This document shows, in pieces, positions 8,951-18,464 of a stretch of 64,000 nucleotides of DNA. Within the stretch, counting starts at the first letter, position 1, and every line of letters begins with the position of its first letter. Made by a program: the position numbers and the translations under genes. Under the pieces are notes generated by a model. It was not told the origin of the DNA, did not search any database, and worked only from the letters and a program-made list of their open reading frames with translations. The stretch comes from Betaproteobacteria bacterium (GTDB taxonomy: Bacteria; Pseudomonadota; Gammaproteobacteria; Burkholderiales; Casimicrobiaceae), in assembly GCA_009778785.1 (NCBI GenBank), contig WRFN01000004.1, forward strand, positions 73,276-137,275, written 5' to 3'.

Positions 8951-8966
8951 TTTCTGAAAGATTTTT

Positions 8967-10877
8967 ATGTCCATCAACATTCAATTACCCGATGGTTCCG
9001 TCAGAACTTTTGCCGCGCCGGTGACGGTCGGCGATGTTGCGACCGCGATCGGCGCCGGTCTGGCCCGTGCTGCGCTGGCCGGCAAGGTTGACGGCAAGCT
9101 GGTTGATACGTCGTTTTTGATCGACCGCGACGTCAAACTCTCTATCGTCACGGCTAAAGACGCCGAAGGCCTCGATCTGATTCGCCATTCGACGGCGCAC
9201 TTGCTCGCTTACGCGGTGAAGGAGTTGTTCCCCGACGCGCAGGTCACGATCGGGCCGGTGATCGAAGACGGTTTTTATTACGATTTTTCATACAAGCGCC
9301 CGTTCACGCCGGAAGACATCGCGGCCATTGAGTCCAAGATGGCCGCGTTGGCGAAGAAAGACGAGCCGGTAGTTCGCTCGGTGATGCGGCGCGACGACGC
9401 GGTGCAGTTCTTCAAGGAAAAAGGCGAGCATTACAAAGCGGAAATCATCGCTTCGATTCCGACCAACGAAGACATTTCGTTGTACCGCGAAGGCTCGTTC
9501 ATCGATTTGTGTCGCGGCCCGCACGTCCCTTCGACCGGCCATTTGAAAGTTTTCAAGTTGATGAAGCTGGCCGGCGCTTATTGGCGCGGCGATTCAAAAA
9601 ACGAAATGCTGCAACGTGTTTACGGTACGGCCTGGGCGAAGAAAGAAGATCTCGACGCTTATCTGCATCGTATCGAAGAAGCCGAGAAACGCGATCACCG
9701 CAAGTTGGGGCGTCAACTCGATCTTTTTCATTTGCAGGACGAAGCGCCGGGCATGGTGTTCTGGCATCCGAAAGGCTGGTCGATCTGGCAGGAAGTCGAA
9801 CAGTACATGCGACAGGTTTATAAAGACAGCGGCTACCTTGAAGTGCGTTGCCCGCAAATTCTCGATCGCTCTCTCTGGGAAAAATCGGGACACTGGGAAA
9901 ACTACAAGGACAACATGTTCACCACCGAATCGGAGAAGCGCGATTTTGCGATCAAGCCGATGAACTGTCCCGGCCATGTGCAAATTTTCAACTCCGATTT
10001 ACGCAGTTACCGCGATCTGCCGTTGCGATACGGCGAATTCGGCGCTTGTCACCGCAACGAGCCGTCCGGCGCGTTGCACGGCATCATGCGAGTGCGCGGT
10101 TTCACTCAGGACGACGGCCACATTTTCTGCACCGAAGCGCAAATACAGCCGGAAGTCATCGCCTTTCATTCGCAAGCGTTGAAAGTTTATAAGGATTTTG
10201 GCTTCAAGGACATCGCGGTCAAAATCGCGCTGCGCCCGGATCACCGGATCGGCGCCGACGACGCCTGGGAACTCGCCGAGGCGGCGCTGCGCGACGGGTT
10301 GCGCGCTTGCGGCACCGTCTGGGAAGAGCTGCCCGGCGAAGGCGCTTTTTACGGTCCGAAAGTCGAATACCACATGAAGGATTCGATTGGTCGCTCGTGG
10401 CAATGCGGCACCATGCAGGTGGATTTTTTCATGCCTGGCAGGCTCGGCGCCGAATATGTCGATGAAGACAACAGCCGCAAAACGCCTGTCATGCTGCACC
10501 GTGCCATTGTCGGCTCTTTAGAGCGTTTTATCGGCATTTTGATCGAAAATCACGCCGGTTCGATGCCGTTGTGGCTGGCGCCGACGCAGGCGGTGGTGAT
10601 GAGCATTACCGACCGACAGGCCGATTATGCCCAAAAAATCCAACAGATGCTGAAAAAACATGGCTTCCGCGCCCAAGCCGATTTGCGAAACGAAAAGATT
10701 ACTTATAAAATTCGGGAACACAGCCTGCAAAAGCTGCCTTACCAACTCATTGTCGGCGATAAGGAAGCACAGGCGCATACGGTAGCCGTGCGGACTCGCA
10801 GCGGTGAGGATTTGGGGGCGATGCCTCTGGATGCTTTGCTGGCTCGCCTTGAAGAGGAACGTGCCGCGCGTCGGTGA
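8967..10877 (+). CDS. thrS: threonyl-tRNA synthetase
   Basis: 636 residues; charges tRNA-Thr in the cytoplasm. Domains in order: TGS (about 1-60, starting [11 protein letters not shown]), editing/SAD domain with HSTAHLL (about 75) and the YYDFSY and CRGPHVP segments, class II catalytic core with the zinc-ligand region [11 protein letters not shown] and the motif 2 loop [20 protein letters not shown], and the C-terminal anticodon-binding domain. Length is normal. Translation start ATG at 8967. It heads the thrS-infC-rpmI-rplT cluster, 75 bp before infC. Confidence 0.97.
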   Translation: MSINIQLPDGSVRTFAAPVTVGDVATAIGAGLARAALAGKVDGKLVDTSFLIDRDVKLSIVTAKDAEGLDLIRHSTAHLLAYAVKELFPDAQVTIGPVIEDGFYYDFSYKRPFTPEDIAAIESKMAALAKKDEPVVRSVMRRDDAVQFFKEKGEHYKAEIIASIPTNEDISLYREGSFIDLCRGPHVPSTGHLKVFKLMKLAGAYWRGDSKNEMLQRVYGTAWAKKEDLDAYLHRIEEAEKRDHRKLGRQLDLFHLQDEAPGMVFWHPKGWSIWQEVEQYMRQVYKDSGYLEVRCPQILDRSLWEKSGHWENYKDNMFTTESEKRDFAIKPMNCPGHVQIFNSDLRSYRDLPLRYGEFGACHRNEPSGALHGIMRVRGFTQDDGHIFCTEAQIQPEVIAFHSQALKVYKDFGFKDIAVKIALRPDHRIGADDAWELAEAALRDGLRACGTVWEELPGEGAFYGPKVEYHMKDSIGRSWQCGTMQVDFFMPGRLGAEYVDEDNSRKTPVMLHRAIVGSLERFIGILIENHAGSMPLWLAPTQAVVMSITDRQADYAQKIQQMLKKHGFRAQADLRNEKITYKIREHSLQKLPYQLIVGDKEAQAHTVAVRTRSGEDLGAMPLDALLARLEEERAARR

Positions 10878-10952
10878 ATTTTCCCGGTGAAACTTCCTGA
10901 TACTCGTTTGAATGAGTGCATGGCTTTTTTGTATTTTTGAGGAGATAAAACA

Positions 10953-11561
10953 ATCGCTCTGGAAAAAGAACAGCGGATCAATTCTGAGATTACCGCACAC
11001 GAAATTCGACTCATCGGCATTGACGGTGAGCAAGTTGGAATCGTTTCGTTAGCCAAGGCGCTCGCTGACGCAGAAGCCGCCGATCTCGATTTGGTCGAAA
11101 TCGCGCCGCTGGCGAAACCGCCGGTCTGCCGGATCATGGACTACGGCAAGTTCAAGTACCATGAAGCCAAAAAGCAGCACGAGGCGAAACAGAAACAGAA
11201 ACAAATTCAGATCAAGGAAATCAAATTCCGCCCCGGAACGGACGAAGGCGATTACCAGATCAAGATGCGCAGCCTGATGCGTTTTCTGGGCGACGGCGAC
11301 AAGGTGAAAGTCACCCTGCGCTTTCGCGGCAGAGAAATGACGCATCAGGAATTCGGAGTTCGTTTGATCGATCGGATCAAAGACGAAACCGAAAGCGCCG
11401 CAACCGTTGAGCAGTACCCCAAACTTGAAGGTCGGCAGATGGTGATGATGCTGGCTCCCAAGAAAGCAGTACCCGTAAAACATCACCCCAATAAGCCCGA
11501 TGCCGGCCCCAAAGTCTCAGCCGCCAAAGAAAAAGCGATGAGCGCCGCCGAAGGCAGCTAA
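10953..11561 (+). CDS. infC: translation initiation factor IF-3 (AUC start codon)
   Basis: 202 residues when read from the ATC at 10953, which lies 8 nt after GAGGAG; no ATG, GTG or TTG exists in the proper N-terminal region, the first being a TTG at 11091 inside the conserved VEIAP segment. The N-domain reads [18 protein letters not shown] and the C-domain contains [20 protein letters not shown], both diagnostic. It binds 30S subunits and rejects non-AUG starts; a rare start codon is the known basis of infC autoregulation (AUU in E. coli). The last ~25 residues form a Lys/Ala-rich tail longer than usual. rpmI follows after 14 bp. Confidence 0.95.
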   Translation: MALEKEQRINSEITAHEIRLIGIDGEQVGIVSLAKALADAEAADLDLVEIAPLAKPPVCRIMDYGKFKYHEAKKQHEAKQKQKQIQIKEIKFRPGTDEGDYQIKMRSLMRFLGDGDKVKVTLRFRGREMTHQEFGVRLIDRIKDETESAATVEQYPKLEGRQMVMMLAPKKAVPVKHHPNKPDAGPKVSAAKEKAMSAAEGS

Positions 11562-11575
11562 AGGAGTAAAACGTA

Positions 11576-11773
11576 ATGCCCAAGATGAAAACCAAGTCGA
11601 GCGCCAAAAAGCGTTTTCGCGTCCGCAGCAGCGGCTCGATCAAACGTTCGCAAGCGTTCAGAAGCCACATCCTGACCAAAAAGTCCACCAAAACCAAGCG
11701 CCAGTTGCGCGGTCCGGCGGAAATCCATTCAACCAATATCGCCTCCGTCAAGGCGATGCTGCCCTACGCCTAA
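11576..11773 (+). CDS. rpmI: 50S ribosomal protein L35
   Basis: 65 residues, very basic, with the family start [14 protein letters not shown] and an [18 protein letters not shown] core. A component of the large ribosomal subunit. The ATG follows AAAGGAG. It lies between infC and rplT, the conserved order. Confidence 0.97.
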   Translation: MPKMKTKSSAKKRFRVRSSGSIKRSQAFRSHILTKKSTKTKRQLRGPAEIHSTNIASVKAMLPYA

Positions 11774-11782
11774 GGAGAAATC

Positions 11783-12139
11783 ATGCCCCGAGTCAAACGT
11801 GGTGTGACCGCTCGCGCGCGGCACAAAAAAGTTCTGGATCAGGCGAAAGGCTATCGCGGCCGTCGCAATAGTGTCTATCGCATCGCCAAACAAGCGGTGA
11901 TGAAAGCCGGCCAATACGCTTACCGTGACCGTCGCCAGAAAAAACGCGAGTTTCGTGTCCTGTGGATCGCCCGGATCAACGCCGCCGTGCGTGAACTGGG
12001 AATGACCTACAGCGCCTTCATGAACGGCCTCAAAAAGGCTTCGGTCGAAATCGACCGCAAAGTACTGGCCGACCTCGCCGTTTACGACAAAGCGGCGTTC
12101 GCCAAAATCGCCGAACAAGCCAAGGCATCATTGGCCTGA
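11783..12139 (+). CDS. rplT: 50S ribosomal protein L20
   Basis: 118 residues, start [18 protein letters not shown], with [19 protein letters not shown] and [16 protein letters not shown]. Binds 23S rRNA during large-subunit assembly, and in enterobacteria represses its own operon. Last gene of the cluster, ended by a strong terminator. In many relatives pheST-ihfA follow directly; here they lie about 10 kb away. Confidence 0.98.
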   Translation: MPRVKRGVTARARHKKVLDQAKGYRGRRNSVYRIAKQAVMKAGQYAYRDRRQKKREFRVLWIARINAAVRELGMTYSAFMNGLKKASVEIDRKVLADLAVYDKAAFAKIAEQAKASLA

Positions 12140-12160
12140 GTCAGCGGTTGTTGTTATCGA

Positions 12161-12192
12161 AAAAAACGGAGGCTAAACGCCTCCGTTTTTTT
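12161..12192 (+). terminator. intrinsic terminator after rplT
   Basis: AAAAAACGGAGGC and GCCTCCGTTTTTTT form a perfect stem with a short TAAAC loop, 20 nt after the rplT stop codon. Confidence 0.92.
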
Positions 12193-12444
12193 CGCCTTTA
12201 ACGCTGTTGACCTGAAATTCATAGCTTCTTCACTTTGTCATTAAGGTGTGGCTCCAAATTAAAAACGAGCCAATGCAAATGACCGTTTGTCGAATCCTGC
12301 AAGTTGCACGCAAGACTGACTCCGACACCCGTAAAGCGTCAAACAATGAAAGACACTGCACGTAAATAGCGCAACGCATGGTTTGCCGATAGCCTCGAGA
12401 GGCGTCGGGTTGATGTAACCGGTGCGCTGGTGTATTTTGACGCC

Positions 12445-13275
12445 ATGACCTCAAAAGAAAATCCCAATAATTGTAAAGCGCTTCATTCAGACACAGAGTC
12501 GGCGACGCTGTCGCACGTGCGGGTCGTTCTGGTGCACACCAGCCACCCGGGTAATATCGGCGCGGCGGCGCGGGCGATGTGGACGATGGGGTTGTCGCAA
12601 CTGGTTCTCGTTTCGCCGTCGCGCTTTCCGGCGCCCGAAGCTCGAGCAATGGCTTCCGGCGCTGACGAGGTGTTGGATCGCGCCCGAAGGGTGACGACAC
12701 TGGCTGAGGCGCTGACCGGATGCGTTTGGGCGGCGGGGTTTTCGGCGCGACCGCGTGCATTTGCCGGACGGGTGTTGACCGCGCGGCAGATGGCCGGAGA
12801 AGCCGTCCAGCAGTTGGCAGCAGTTTCCCCTTCGTCGAAAAACATCGCGCTGGTTTTCGGAACGGAGATGTCGGGGCTGTCCAATGCCGAGTTGGCGCAA
12901 TGCACAGTGGCGGCGACGATTCCAGCAAACCCGCGCTACTCGTCGCTGAATCTGGCCGCGGCGGTACAGGTGGCGGCTTACGAGTTGCGGGTGGCCGTCG
13001 GCGCGGGCGCCGTCTGGCAAGCGCCGCGTTTTGCCGGCGCGACTGTTGACGAGATCGAGCGGCTGTATGCGCACGCCGAAGCAACGCTGATCGCTTGCGG
13101 CTTTCTGAATCCCGAACGCCCCAAGCGTTTGCTGCCAAGGCTGCGTCGCCTTTTTGCGCGCGCCGGACTGGAACGCGAGGAGGTCAACATCTTGCGCGGC
13201 ATTCTGGCGGAAATAGATGCGTTGCTCGAAACGACAAAATCTGGCGATCGAAAAGAAATCAACAGCGGCAAATAA
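12445..13275 (+). CDS. trmJ: tRNA (cytidine/uridine-2'-O-)-methyltransferase TrmJ
   Basis: 276 residues from the ATG at 12445; a GTG at 12430 is also possible, and neither has a good Shine-Dalgarno. A SPOUT-class enzyme that 2'-O-methylates position 32 of tRNAs. Seen: motif 1 VHTSHPGNIGAAARAM, motif 2 VFGTEMSGLSNAEL, motif 3 NPRYSSLNLAAAVQV (knot region), then a C-terminal helical extension typical of TrmJ and absent from TrmL. It stands alone and converges on ddh. In many betaproteobacteria it neighbours suhB, which here is 30 kb away. Confidence 0.92.
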   Translation: MTSKENPNNCKALHSDTESATLSHVRVVLVHTSHPGNIGAAARAMWTMGLSQLVLVSPSRFPAPEARAMASGADEVLDRARRVTTLAEALTGCVWAAGFSARPRAFAGRVLTARQMAGEAVQQLAAVSPSSKNIALVFGTEMSGLSNAELAQCTVAATIPANPRYSSLNLAAAVQVAAYELRVAVGAGAVWQAPRFAGATVDEIERLYAHAEATLIACGFLNPERPKRLLPRLRRLFARAGLEREEVNILRGILAEIDALLETTKSGDRKEINSGK

Positions 13276-13278
13276 AAA

Positions 13279-13300
13279 GGGCGGGGTTGGAACCCCGCCC
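13279..13300. repeat. GC-rich extragenic palindrome, family B
   Basis: GGGCGGGGTTGGAACCCCGC followed by CC is a near-perfect palindrome between the converging trmJ and ddh genes. It has the same layout as elements at 18261, 18426, 29960, 33997 and 40569. It may terminate both genes, although there is no T-run. Confidence 0.7.
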
Positions 13301-13328
13301 TACGCCATGATCGCTGATCCGCTGAAAC

Positions 13329-14228
13329 TCAAACCAACCGCGCCAGCAGGCTTTCCTTGTCGCCGTGCAGGAGGTCGATCACGGGGATTTCAGGCATCGT
13401 ATAGACGCCGGGTTTTTGTTTGAACGACGCCCGCGCGCAAGCCAGCATGATTTGCGAAGTCAGCGCCGGGTTGTTGATCTTCATGTTGAACTCGAACAAC
13501 TGGTTGTCGGTTTTCCCGGAGACGCCTTTGCGAACGAGGTTGACGCCGTGTCCCATGTCGATGATGTCGTCGATGCTCTTCACGGCGATCACGTGCGTTT
13601 CATCGTGGCTGAAATACGGATCGCTCTTGATTCTCTTGCTGACATCTTCGATATTCGCGCCGGCGGCAAGTTCTACATAGACCACCCGCCGATGAATGCT
13701 GGTGCCGAGCGGAATCGTCATCGACAGCGCGTTGGCAACGCCAGCGGTGCCCTTGGCCGCAACGGTATGCCCCATGCTCATGCCGGGACCGAAGTTCGTG
13801 TACGTCAAACCCTTGGGCGCACAAGCTTCGAGAAGCGCGCGAACCACGGAATCGCTGCCCGGATCCCAACCCGACGAGATGACGGCAACCGCGTTGTGTT
13901 GCTGCGCAATCGGCATCAACTCTTTACGCAGGTCTAAAAACGAAGTATGGATATCGTAGCTGTCAACGGTGTTGATGCCAAGCTTCAGATATTTCTTGGC
14001 GTGCTCGGACACGCTTCTCGTCGGTGTGCAAAGCAGCGCGGCATCGACTTTGCCCAGCGCCGCAATGTTGTCCGCCACCAGAACGTCCGTCAGTTCGCGC
14101 GGCTTTTTACCGCCGACTTCGCGCCGAACAACGCCGGCCAGTTCAAAATCCGGGCTGGCTTCGATCGCTTCAATCGAGTATTTGCCGATGTTGCCGTATC
14201 CAATCACGGCAATTCTTTTTTTTGACAT
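13329..14228 (-). CDS. ddh: meso-diaminopimelate D-dehydrogenase
   Basis: 299 residues. Converts tetrahydrodipicolinate to meso-diaminopimelate with NADPH and ammonia in one step, a short cut in lysine and peptidoglycan precursor synthesis. Seen: N-terminal Rossmann motif VIGYGNIGKYSIEAI, LLCTPTRSV, VDSYDIHTSF, SSGWDPGSDSVVR and NFGPGMSMGHTVAAKGTAGV, which distinguish Ddh from DapB. Length is close to known Ddh proteins. This enzyme is patchily distributed and unusual in this type of organism. It is alone: dtd lies 160 bp upstream on the same strand, and there are no other lysine genes nearby. Confidence 0.9.
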   Translation of the reverse strand: MSKKRIAVIGYGNIGKYSIEAIEASPDFELAGVVRREVGGKKPRELTDVLVADNIAALGKVDAALLCTPTRSVSEHAKKYLKLGINTVDSYDIHTSFLDLRKELMPIAQQHNAVAVISSGWDPGSDSVVRALLEACAPKGLTYTNFGPGMSMGHTVAAKGTAGVANALSMTIPLGTSIHRRVVYVELAAGANIEDVSKRIKSDPYFSHDETHVIAVKSIDDIIDMGHGVNLVRKGVSGKTDNQLFEFNMKINNPALTSQIMLACARASFKQKPGVYTMPEIPVIDLLHGDKESLLARLV

Positions 14229-14388
14229 TGATTTCTCCAGTTAGAAAGTATTAAGCATAGGTCATGCAAAAAACGCATTGAACGCTGAATTATCTATCTT
14301 TATACCCCATCCCTGAAAGGATTGTCTGCCTCTTTTTACACGATTTTATCAATAGAACATTCCGGCGGGCGTCGTGGGACGCCGTAAG

Positions 14389-14841
14389 CTACTCGCGCGC
14401 CCGCGAATCAAGCCATAGCGTGACCGGGCCGTCGTTGACGAGGGAAACTTGCATCATCGCGCCGAAAACTCCGGTTGGTACGGGCTTTCCCAAAGTTTCG
14501 GCCAGACGATTGACGAAAGCATCGAAAAAAGGTCGGGCGAATTCGGGGCGGGCGGCGGCGGTGTATGAAGGGCGGTTGCCCTTTTTGGTCGAGGCATACA
14601 GGGTGAACTGGCTAACCGCCAGCACATCGCCGCCGATCTCGGCGAGCGAGCAATTCATCACGCCGTTTTCGTCTTCAAAAATGCGCGACTGGACGATCTT
14701 TTTGCACAACCACTCGGCGTCTTCCTGACCGTCACCTTCAGCAATGCCGACCAGCGCAAGCAGCCCGACGCCGATTTGACTCACGGTTTGACCTTCGACA
14801 TCCACCTTCGCCGAAGCGACGCGCTGCAACAAAACCCGCAT
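14389..14841 (-). CDS. dtd: D-aminoacyl-tRNA deacylase
   Basis: 150 residues. Hydrolyses D-aminoacyl-tRNAs such as D-Tyr-tRNA, recycling the tRNA. Seen: start [17 protein letters not shown], the [17 protein letters not shown] active-site motif, and [11 protein letters not shown] near the C-terminus. Normal length. The upstream gene (14855) ends 13 nt before the start, so the two may be cotranscribed. Confidence 0.95.
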   Translation of the reverse strand: MRVLLQRVASAKVDVEGQTVSQIGVGLLALVGIAEGDGQEDAEWLCKKIVQSRIFEDENGVMNCSLAEIGGDVLAVSQFTLYASTKKGNRPSYTAAARPEFARPFFDAFVNRLAETLGKPVPTGVFGAMMQVSLVNDGPVTLWLDSRARE

Positions 14842-14854
14842 CCGTCAGCGACTC

Positions 14855-15559
14855 TTACTGCTGATCCCGTTTCATCGGCTTGCGCTCAACGTCGGTGACT
14901 TTGCCGCGCAGGAAGACGATGGTGGTGATGGTTTCGCTGTCGCCGTCGGACGGCAGGTAGAACCAGCGCGTCGGCTGGTTGGGCGCGTCGTTGCCGGGGC
15001 CGGCAGTCATCGGCGGCTGGCCTAACGCGGCTTCAACTTCAGCGGCGGTCATCCCGACCTTGATCGACATACGAGCCACTGCCGTCGCGCCAAGCGGCGT
15101 GGCGTCAGGAGCAGCAGCAGGCGGTTGCGCCGCAACGGGTGCCGCGGAAGGCGGTTGCATCGGAGCGGCGTTGCCGCTGGACGCTGGCGGCGCTGCATGC
15201 GCGTTGCCTGTCGGGGTTTGCGACGGGATCGCGGCGACCGGGTTCGCCGCTTTTGCCGAGGACGGCGCTCTCACCGGCGGCGGCGCCGACATAGGCGGCT
15301 GCTGCGGCATCACCGCGGGCGGCACAGGGGGCGGAGACATCCGCGACGGCTCTTCGCTCATCGGTACCACCGAAAGCGTATCGTCGTTGGACATGTTGCG
15401 CAGTTCCTTGCCTTTTTCGCAAGGCATATTCTGATAGACGGGAACGCCGTCGGAACCGGCACACTTGTAAAGCTCGGCCGCCATCGCGGGGGACGACGCC
15501 AGCACGATCAGGCCGCTTCCCAACCAAGCAGCTATCGGAACGAAGCGAAGTGTTTTCAT
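14855..15559 (-). CDS. periplasmic DUF4124-like protein with Pro/Ala-rich linker
   Basis: 234 residues. A signal peptide ends SSPAMA (about residue 27), followed by a small N-terminal domain ELYKCAGSDGVPVYQNMPCEKGKE with two Cys, typical of DUF4124. Residues about 65-165 are a low-complexity Pro/Ala linker. The C-terminal part, IKVGMTAAEVEAALGQPP and onward, resembles the SmpA/BamE-like fold seen in small envelope proteins. The role is unknown; a cell-envelope function is likely. dtd follows after 13 nt. Confidence 0.75.
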   Translation of the reverse strand: MKTLRFVPIAAWLGSGLIVLASSPAMAAELYKCAGSDGVPVYQNMPCEKGKELRNMSNDDTLSVVPMSEEPSRMSPPPVPPAVMPQQPPMSAPPPVRAPSSAKAANPVAAIPSQTPTGNAHAAPPASSGNAAPMQPPSAAPVAAQPPAAAPDATPLGATAVARMSIKVGMTAAEVEAALGQPPMTAGPGNDAPNQPTRWFYLPSDGDSETITTIVFLRGKVTDVERKPMKRDQQ

Positions 15560-15621
15560 AGCGCAAATCCTTCGGAAAACGCGGGAGAATGTTCTTATTC
15601 TACGCGGATTTTCTAAAACTG

Positions 15622-17289
15622 CTACGAAATCGCCGCCTCCAGCATCTCGCGAGCGTGCGCCCGTGTTTTTGTGGTCACAGTCGCGCCGCCCAGCATCCGG
15701 GCGATTTCCTCAACGCGGGTTGCCGTGTCCAGCACGGTCAAACGAGTTTTCACACTCGCGTCGTTACCCTCTTTCGACACCTGGATGTGGTGGTGAGCGC
15801 AGGCGGCTACCTGCGGCAAGTGGGTCACGCACAACACCTGTTTCTCGTCGCCCAACGCGCGCAGACGCTGGCCGATGGCGTGGCCGACGGCGCCGCCGAT
15901 GCCGGTGTCGATCTCGTCGAAGATCAGCGTCGGCACGCTGCCGGAACGCGCCAGCACGGTCAGCAGCGCCAGAGCGATGCGCGACAACTCGCCGCCTGAA
16001 GCGATTTTGGCGAGCGGCGCCAACGGCTGGCCGGGGTGGGTGGAAATGTTGAATTCGATATGATCGAGACCATAACTTTCCGGCTGCGCGGCGGCAGTGA
16101 GGGCGACTTCAAAACGCCCTCCCGGCATCGCCAGCGCGGCAAGGCCGGAAGTAACCGCCTCGGCAAGTTTGCGGGCGGCGCGACGACGGCTTTGCGAAAG
16201 CGCTTGGGCGTGGTCGCGATAGCGACGCTCACAGTCGGCCAGCGCTTGTTCGAGCGCCGCGAGGTCGGCCGCCTGATCGAGTCGCGCCAGCGCTTGAGCG
16301 GTATCGGCAGTCAACACGGGCAAATCTTCCGGACGGGCGCGATACTTGCGCGCCAGATCGTGAATTGCGGTCAGCCGCGCTTCGGTCGCCGCCAGCGTTT
16401 CGGGATCGAGATCGACGTGTCGCGCCGCTTCGCGCAGCGTTCGCGCCGCTTCGGCGAGGTCGATGGCGGCGCCGTCGATCTGGTGCGCGAGCGCGTCGAA
16501 AGCCGGATCAAACTGTCCGGCGTCGCGCAGCTTTTGAATGAGGTGATGAAGTTGCGGCAACAGCGCGGCGTCGCCTTCGGCGAGAAGATCGGCGCCGTCG
16601 CGGGCGGTCGTCAACAGGGTTTCGGCGTGTGTCAGTTGGTTTTGCCGCGCCGACAGTTGCTCCCACTCGCCTTCCTGCATCGCCAGTGCCTGCAAATCGT
16701 CGTGACGCGCCAGCAGCCGCTCGCGCTCGTCCGCCAGCGTTTCCTGCGCCTGACGAGCGTTGTCGAGCGCCTCCCGCGCCGTGCGCCAGGCGTGCCAATC
16801 GTCACGCACGATTTCAACCTGCGGCAGCGCGTCGGCGTAAGCGTCAAGCCAGTGGCGCTGCGCCTTGCCTTGACTCAGCGATTGGTGAGCGTGTTGACCA
16901 TGCAATTCAAGAAGCAGTGCACCCAATTCGGCAAGCTGCGTCAGCGGTGCCGGATGGCCGTTGATCCAAGCACGGCTTTTGCCGCTGGAGTCAAGCGCGC
17001 GCCGCAACACCAGTTCGGGCGTATCGTCGTCGAGCAAATCGTGCTCGACCAACCAGTCGTGAGTAAGGCTCTCTTCGGCGACGGCGAATCCGGCAGAAAT
17101 TTCAGCGCGGTCGGCGCCGACGCGCAACTGGCGCGCTTCAAAGCGGTCGCCCAGCACCAACCCGATGGCGTCGAGCAGAATTGACTTGCCGGCGCCGGTT
17201 TCGCCGGTCAAAACGGTGAAACCCGCCCCGAACTCGATGTCGAGCGTTTCCACCAGAATGAAGTTTCGGATCGAGAGCCAGTGCAGCAT
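15622..17289 (-). CDS. recN: DNA repair protein RecN
   Basis: 555 residues; an SMC-like ATPase that works in double-strand break repair. Seen: N-terminal MLHWLSIRNFILVETLDIEF, Walker A TGETGAGKSILLDAIGLVLG, a central coiled-coil region (about 155-370, many Ala/Glu/Arg heptads), signature IASGGELSRIALAL and Walker B PTLIFDEIDTGIGG. Length is typical. It starts 4 bp after nadK, the standard nadK-recN arrangement. Confidence 0.96.
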   Translation of the reverse strand: MLHWLSIRNFILVETLDIEFGAGFTVLTGETGAGKSILLDAIGLVLGDRFEARQLRVGADRAEISAGFAVAEESLTHDWLVEHDLLDDDTPELVLRRALDSSGKSRAWINGHPAPLTQLAELGALLLELHGQHAHQSLSQGKAQRHWLDAYADALPQVEIVRDDWHAWRTAREALDNARQAQETLADERERLLARHDDLQALAMQEGEWEQLSARQNQLTHAETLLTTARDGADLLAEGDAALLPQLHHLIQKLRDAGQFDPAFDALAHQIDGAAIDLAEAARTLREAARHVDLDPETLAATEARLTAIHDLARKYRARPEDLPVLTADTAQALARLDQAADLAALEQALADCERRYRDHAQALSQSRRRAARKLAEAVTSGLAALAMPGGRFEVALTAAAQPESYGLDHIEFNISTHPGQPLAPLAKIASGGELSRIALALLTVLARSGSVPTLIFDEIDTGIGGAVGHAIGQRLRALGDEKQVLCVTHLPQVAACAHHHIQVSKEGNDASVKTRLTVLDTATRVEEIARMLGGATVTTKTRAHAREMLEAAIS

Positions 17290-17293
17290 GGCC

Positions 17294-18214
17294 TCAGAGA
17301 AGCGGCTCGTTGATCGCCACGCGCAACCGTTCCGGCGTTTCCGTCCAGTGCAGCTTCTGGCGCAGCATTGAAAAATAATCGTAACGCGAAGGATGCAGCA
17401 GCCGCGCTTTGTACAGCGAGCGCTCGATAGTGATTTCCTCCCCTTGCGCCAGCGGAATCTGTGATTGCGAATCGGCGTACAACGAGGCTTCGTTGTTGCG
17501 TTCGACGGTGATGGTGAGCTTGGCGGTTTCGGGGATCACTATCGGGCGGTGGGTCAGCGCGTGCGGCGCCACCGGCACCAGAATGAAAACCGGCAACATC
17601 GGCGACACGATCGGACCACCGACGGAAAGCGCATAAGCGGTACTGCCGGTCGGCGTGGCGACGATAATACCGTCGGCGCGCAGCGAATAGGCGAACTGGC
17701 CGTCAACGGCGATGCCCAAGTCGATGACCCCGCCGCCGGAACCGCGATTAATCGTGATGTCGTTCAACGCCTGGACGACCGTCGGCGTCGAGCCGGTTTC
17801 CCGCAGTACCCGCGCTTCCAGCATCGTCCGTTTCTCCTCGACGAAACGGCCTTTGAGAATATCGCCGAGCATGACTTCCATGTACGCTTGCGGAATATCG
17901 GTGAGAAACCCCAGCCGTCCCTGATTGATGCCGACCAACGGCACGTCGAACGGCGCCAGTCGGCGTGCGAACGACAGCATGGTGCCGTCGCCGCCCAGAA
18001 CGATGACCAGATCGTTGTTGATCCCCAGCGCTTCGGCGGCAACGCTCGGATAACCGTTGAGCTTCGTGCTGGCGGCAGTTTCCGATTCAATCGACACCTG
18101 ATAGCCGCGCCGAAGCAGAAAATCGGCCAGCACCGACAGCGGCCCGAACAAATCGGGACTGTCGCGGCGACCAGCCAGCGCGATACGGGTAAACGGGGTT
18201 TCGGAATTCAGCAT
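17294..18214 (-). CDS. nadK: NAD kinase
   Basis: 306 residues. Phosphorylates NAD to NADP. Seen: the GGDGTML motif (about residue 75), NQGRLGFLTDI, NDITINRGSGG and the TGSTAYALSVGGPIVSP segment. Cotranscribed with recN, which follows after 4 bp. In many relatives hrcA lies directly divergent upstream; here a lipoprotein gene and two palindromes separate them. Confidence 0.96.
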   Translation of the reverse strand: MLNSETPFTRIALAGRRDSPDLFGPLSVLADFLLRRGYQVSIESETAASTKLNGYPSVAAEALGINNDLVIVLGGDGTMLSFARRLAPFDVPLVGINQGRLGFLTDIPQAYMEVMLGDILKGRFVEEKRTMLEARVLRETGSTPTVVQALNDITINRGSGGGVIDLGIAVDGQFAYSLRADGIIVATPTGSTAYALSVGGPIVSPMLPVFILVPVAPHALTHRPIVIPETAKLTITVERNNEASLYADSQSQIPLAQGEEITIERSLYKARLLHPSRYDYFSMLRQKLHWTETPERLRVAINEPLL

Positions 18215-18260
18215 GTTGTGATTATTTCACATTTGGGCGCGATAGGGCAGAGGGATTAAG

Positions 18261-18306
18261 CATCATAATGTAGGGGCGGTCTGTGGCCGCCCATCGTTAT
18301 TGTGGG
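18261..18306. repeat. GC-rich extragenic palindrome, family B (two units)
   Basis: TAGGGGCGG-TCTGTGG-CCGCC and GTGGGCGGCAAGATACCACC lie back to back between nadK and the lipoprotein gene, sharing the GGCGG...CCGCC plus CTAC layout of the family. Confidence 0.6.
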
Positions 18307-18425
18307 CGGCAAGATACCACCCCCTACATCCGATGCCTAACCTCTGACCTCTGATGTCTTTTCCTTCTCCCGCAAGCTGGAGAGGGAATGTTTACATCTA
18401 CTTGAAGGAAAATTGCTCTGAAAAA

Positions 18426-18452
18426 CAGAGCGGGGCTTACGCCCCGCCTCTG
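18426..18452 (-). terminator. palindrome just after the lipoprotein gene (family B; possible terminator)
   Basis: CAGAGCGGGGC and GCCCCGCCTCTG form a long GC-rich hairpin 12 nt after the stop codon. On the minus strand it is followed by a short T-rich stretch, so it could serve as a terminator. Confidence 0.55.
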
Positions 18453-18464
18453 TAAATCACCGGC

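Noticed and set aside
12230-13138. Minus-strand frame of 302 codons opposite trmJ
   Set aside because: Low-complexity Arg/Pro/Ser translation; trmJ on the other strand has clear SPOUT motifs.
16036-17184. Long plus-strand frame opposite recN
   Set aside because: Shadow of recN; no conserved motif.
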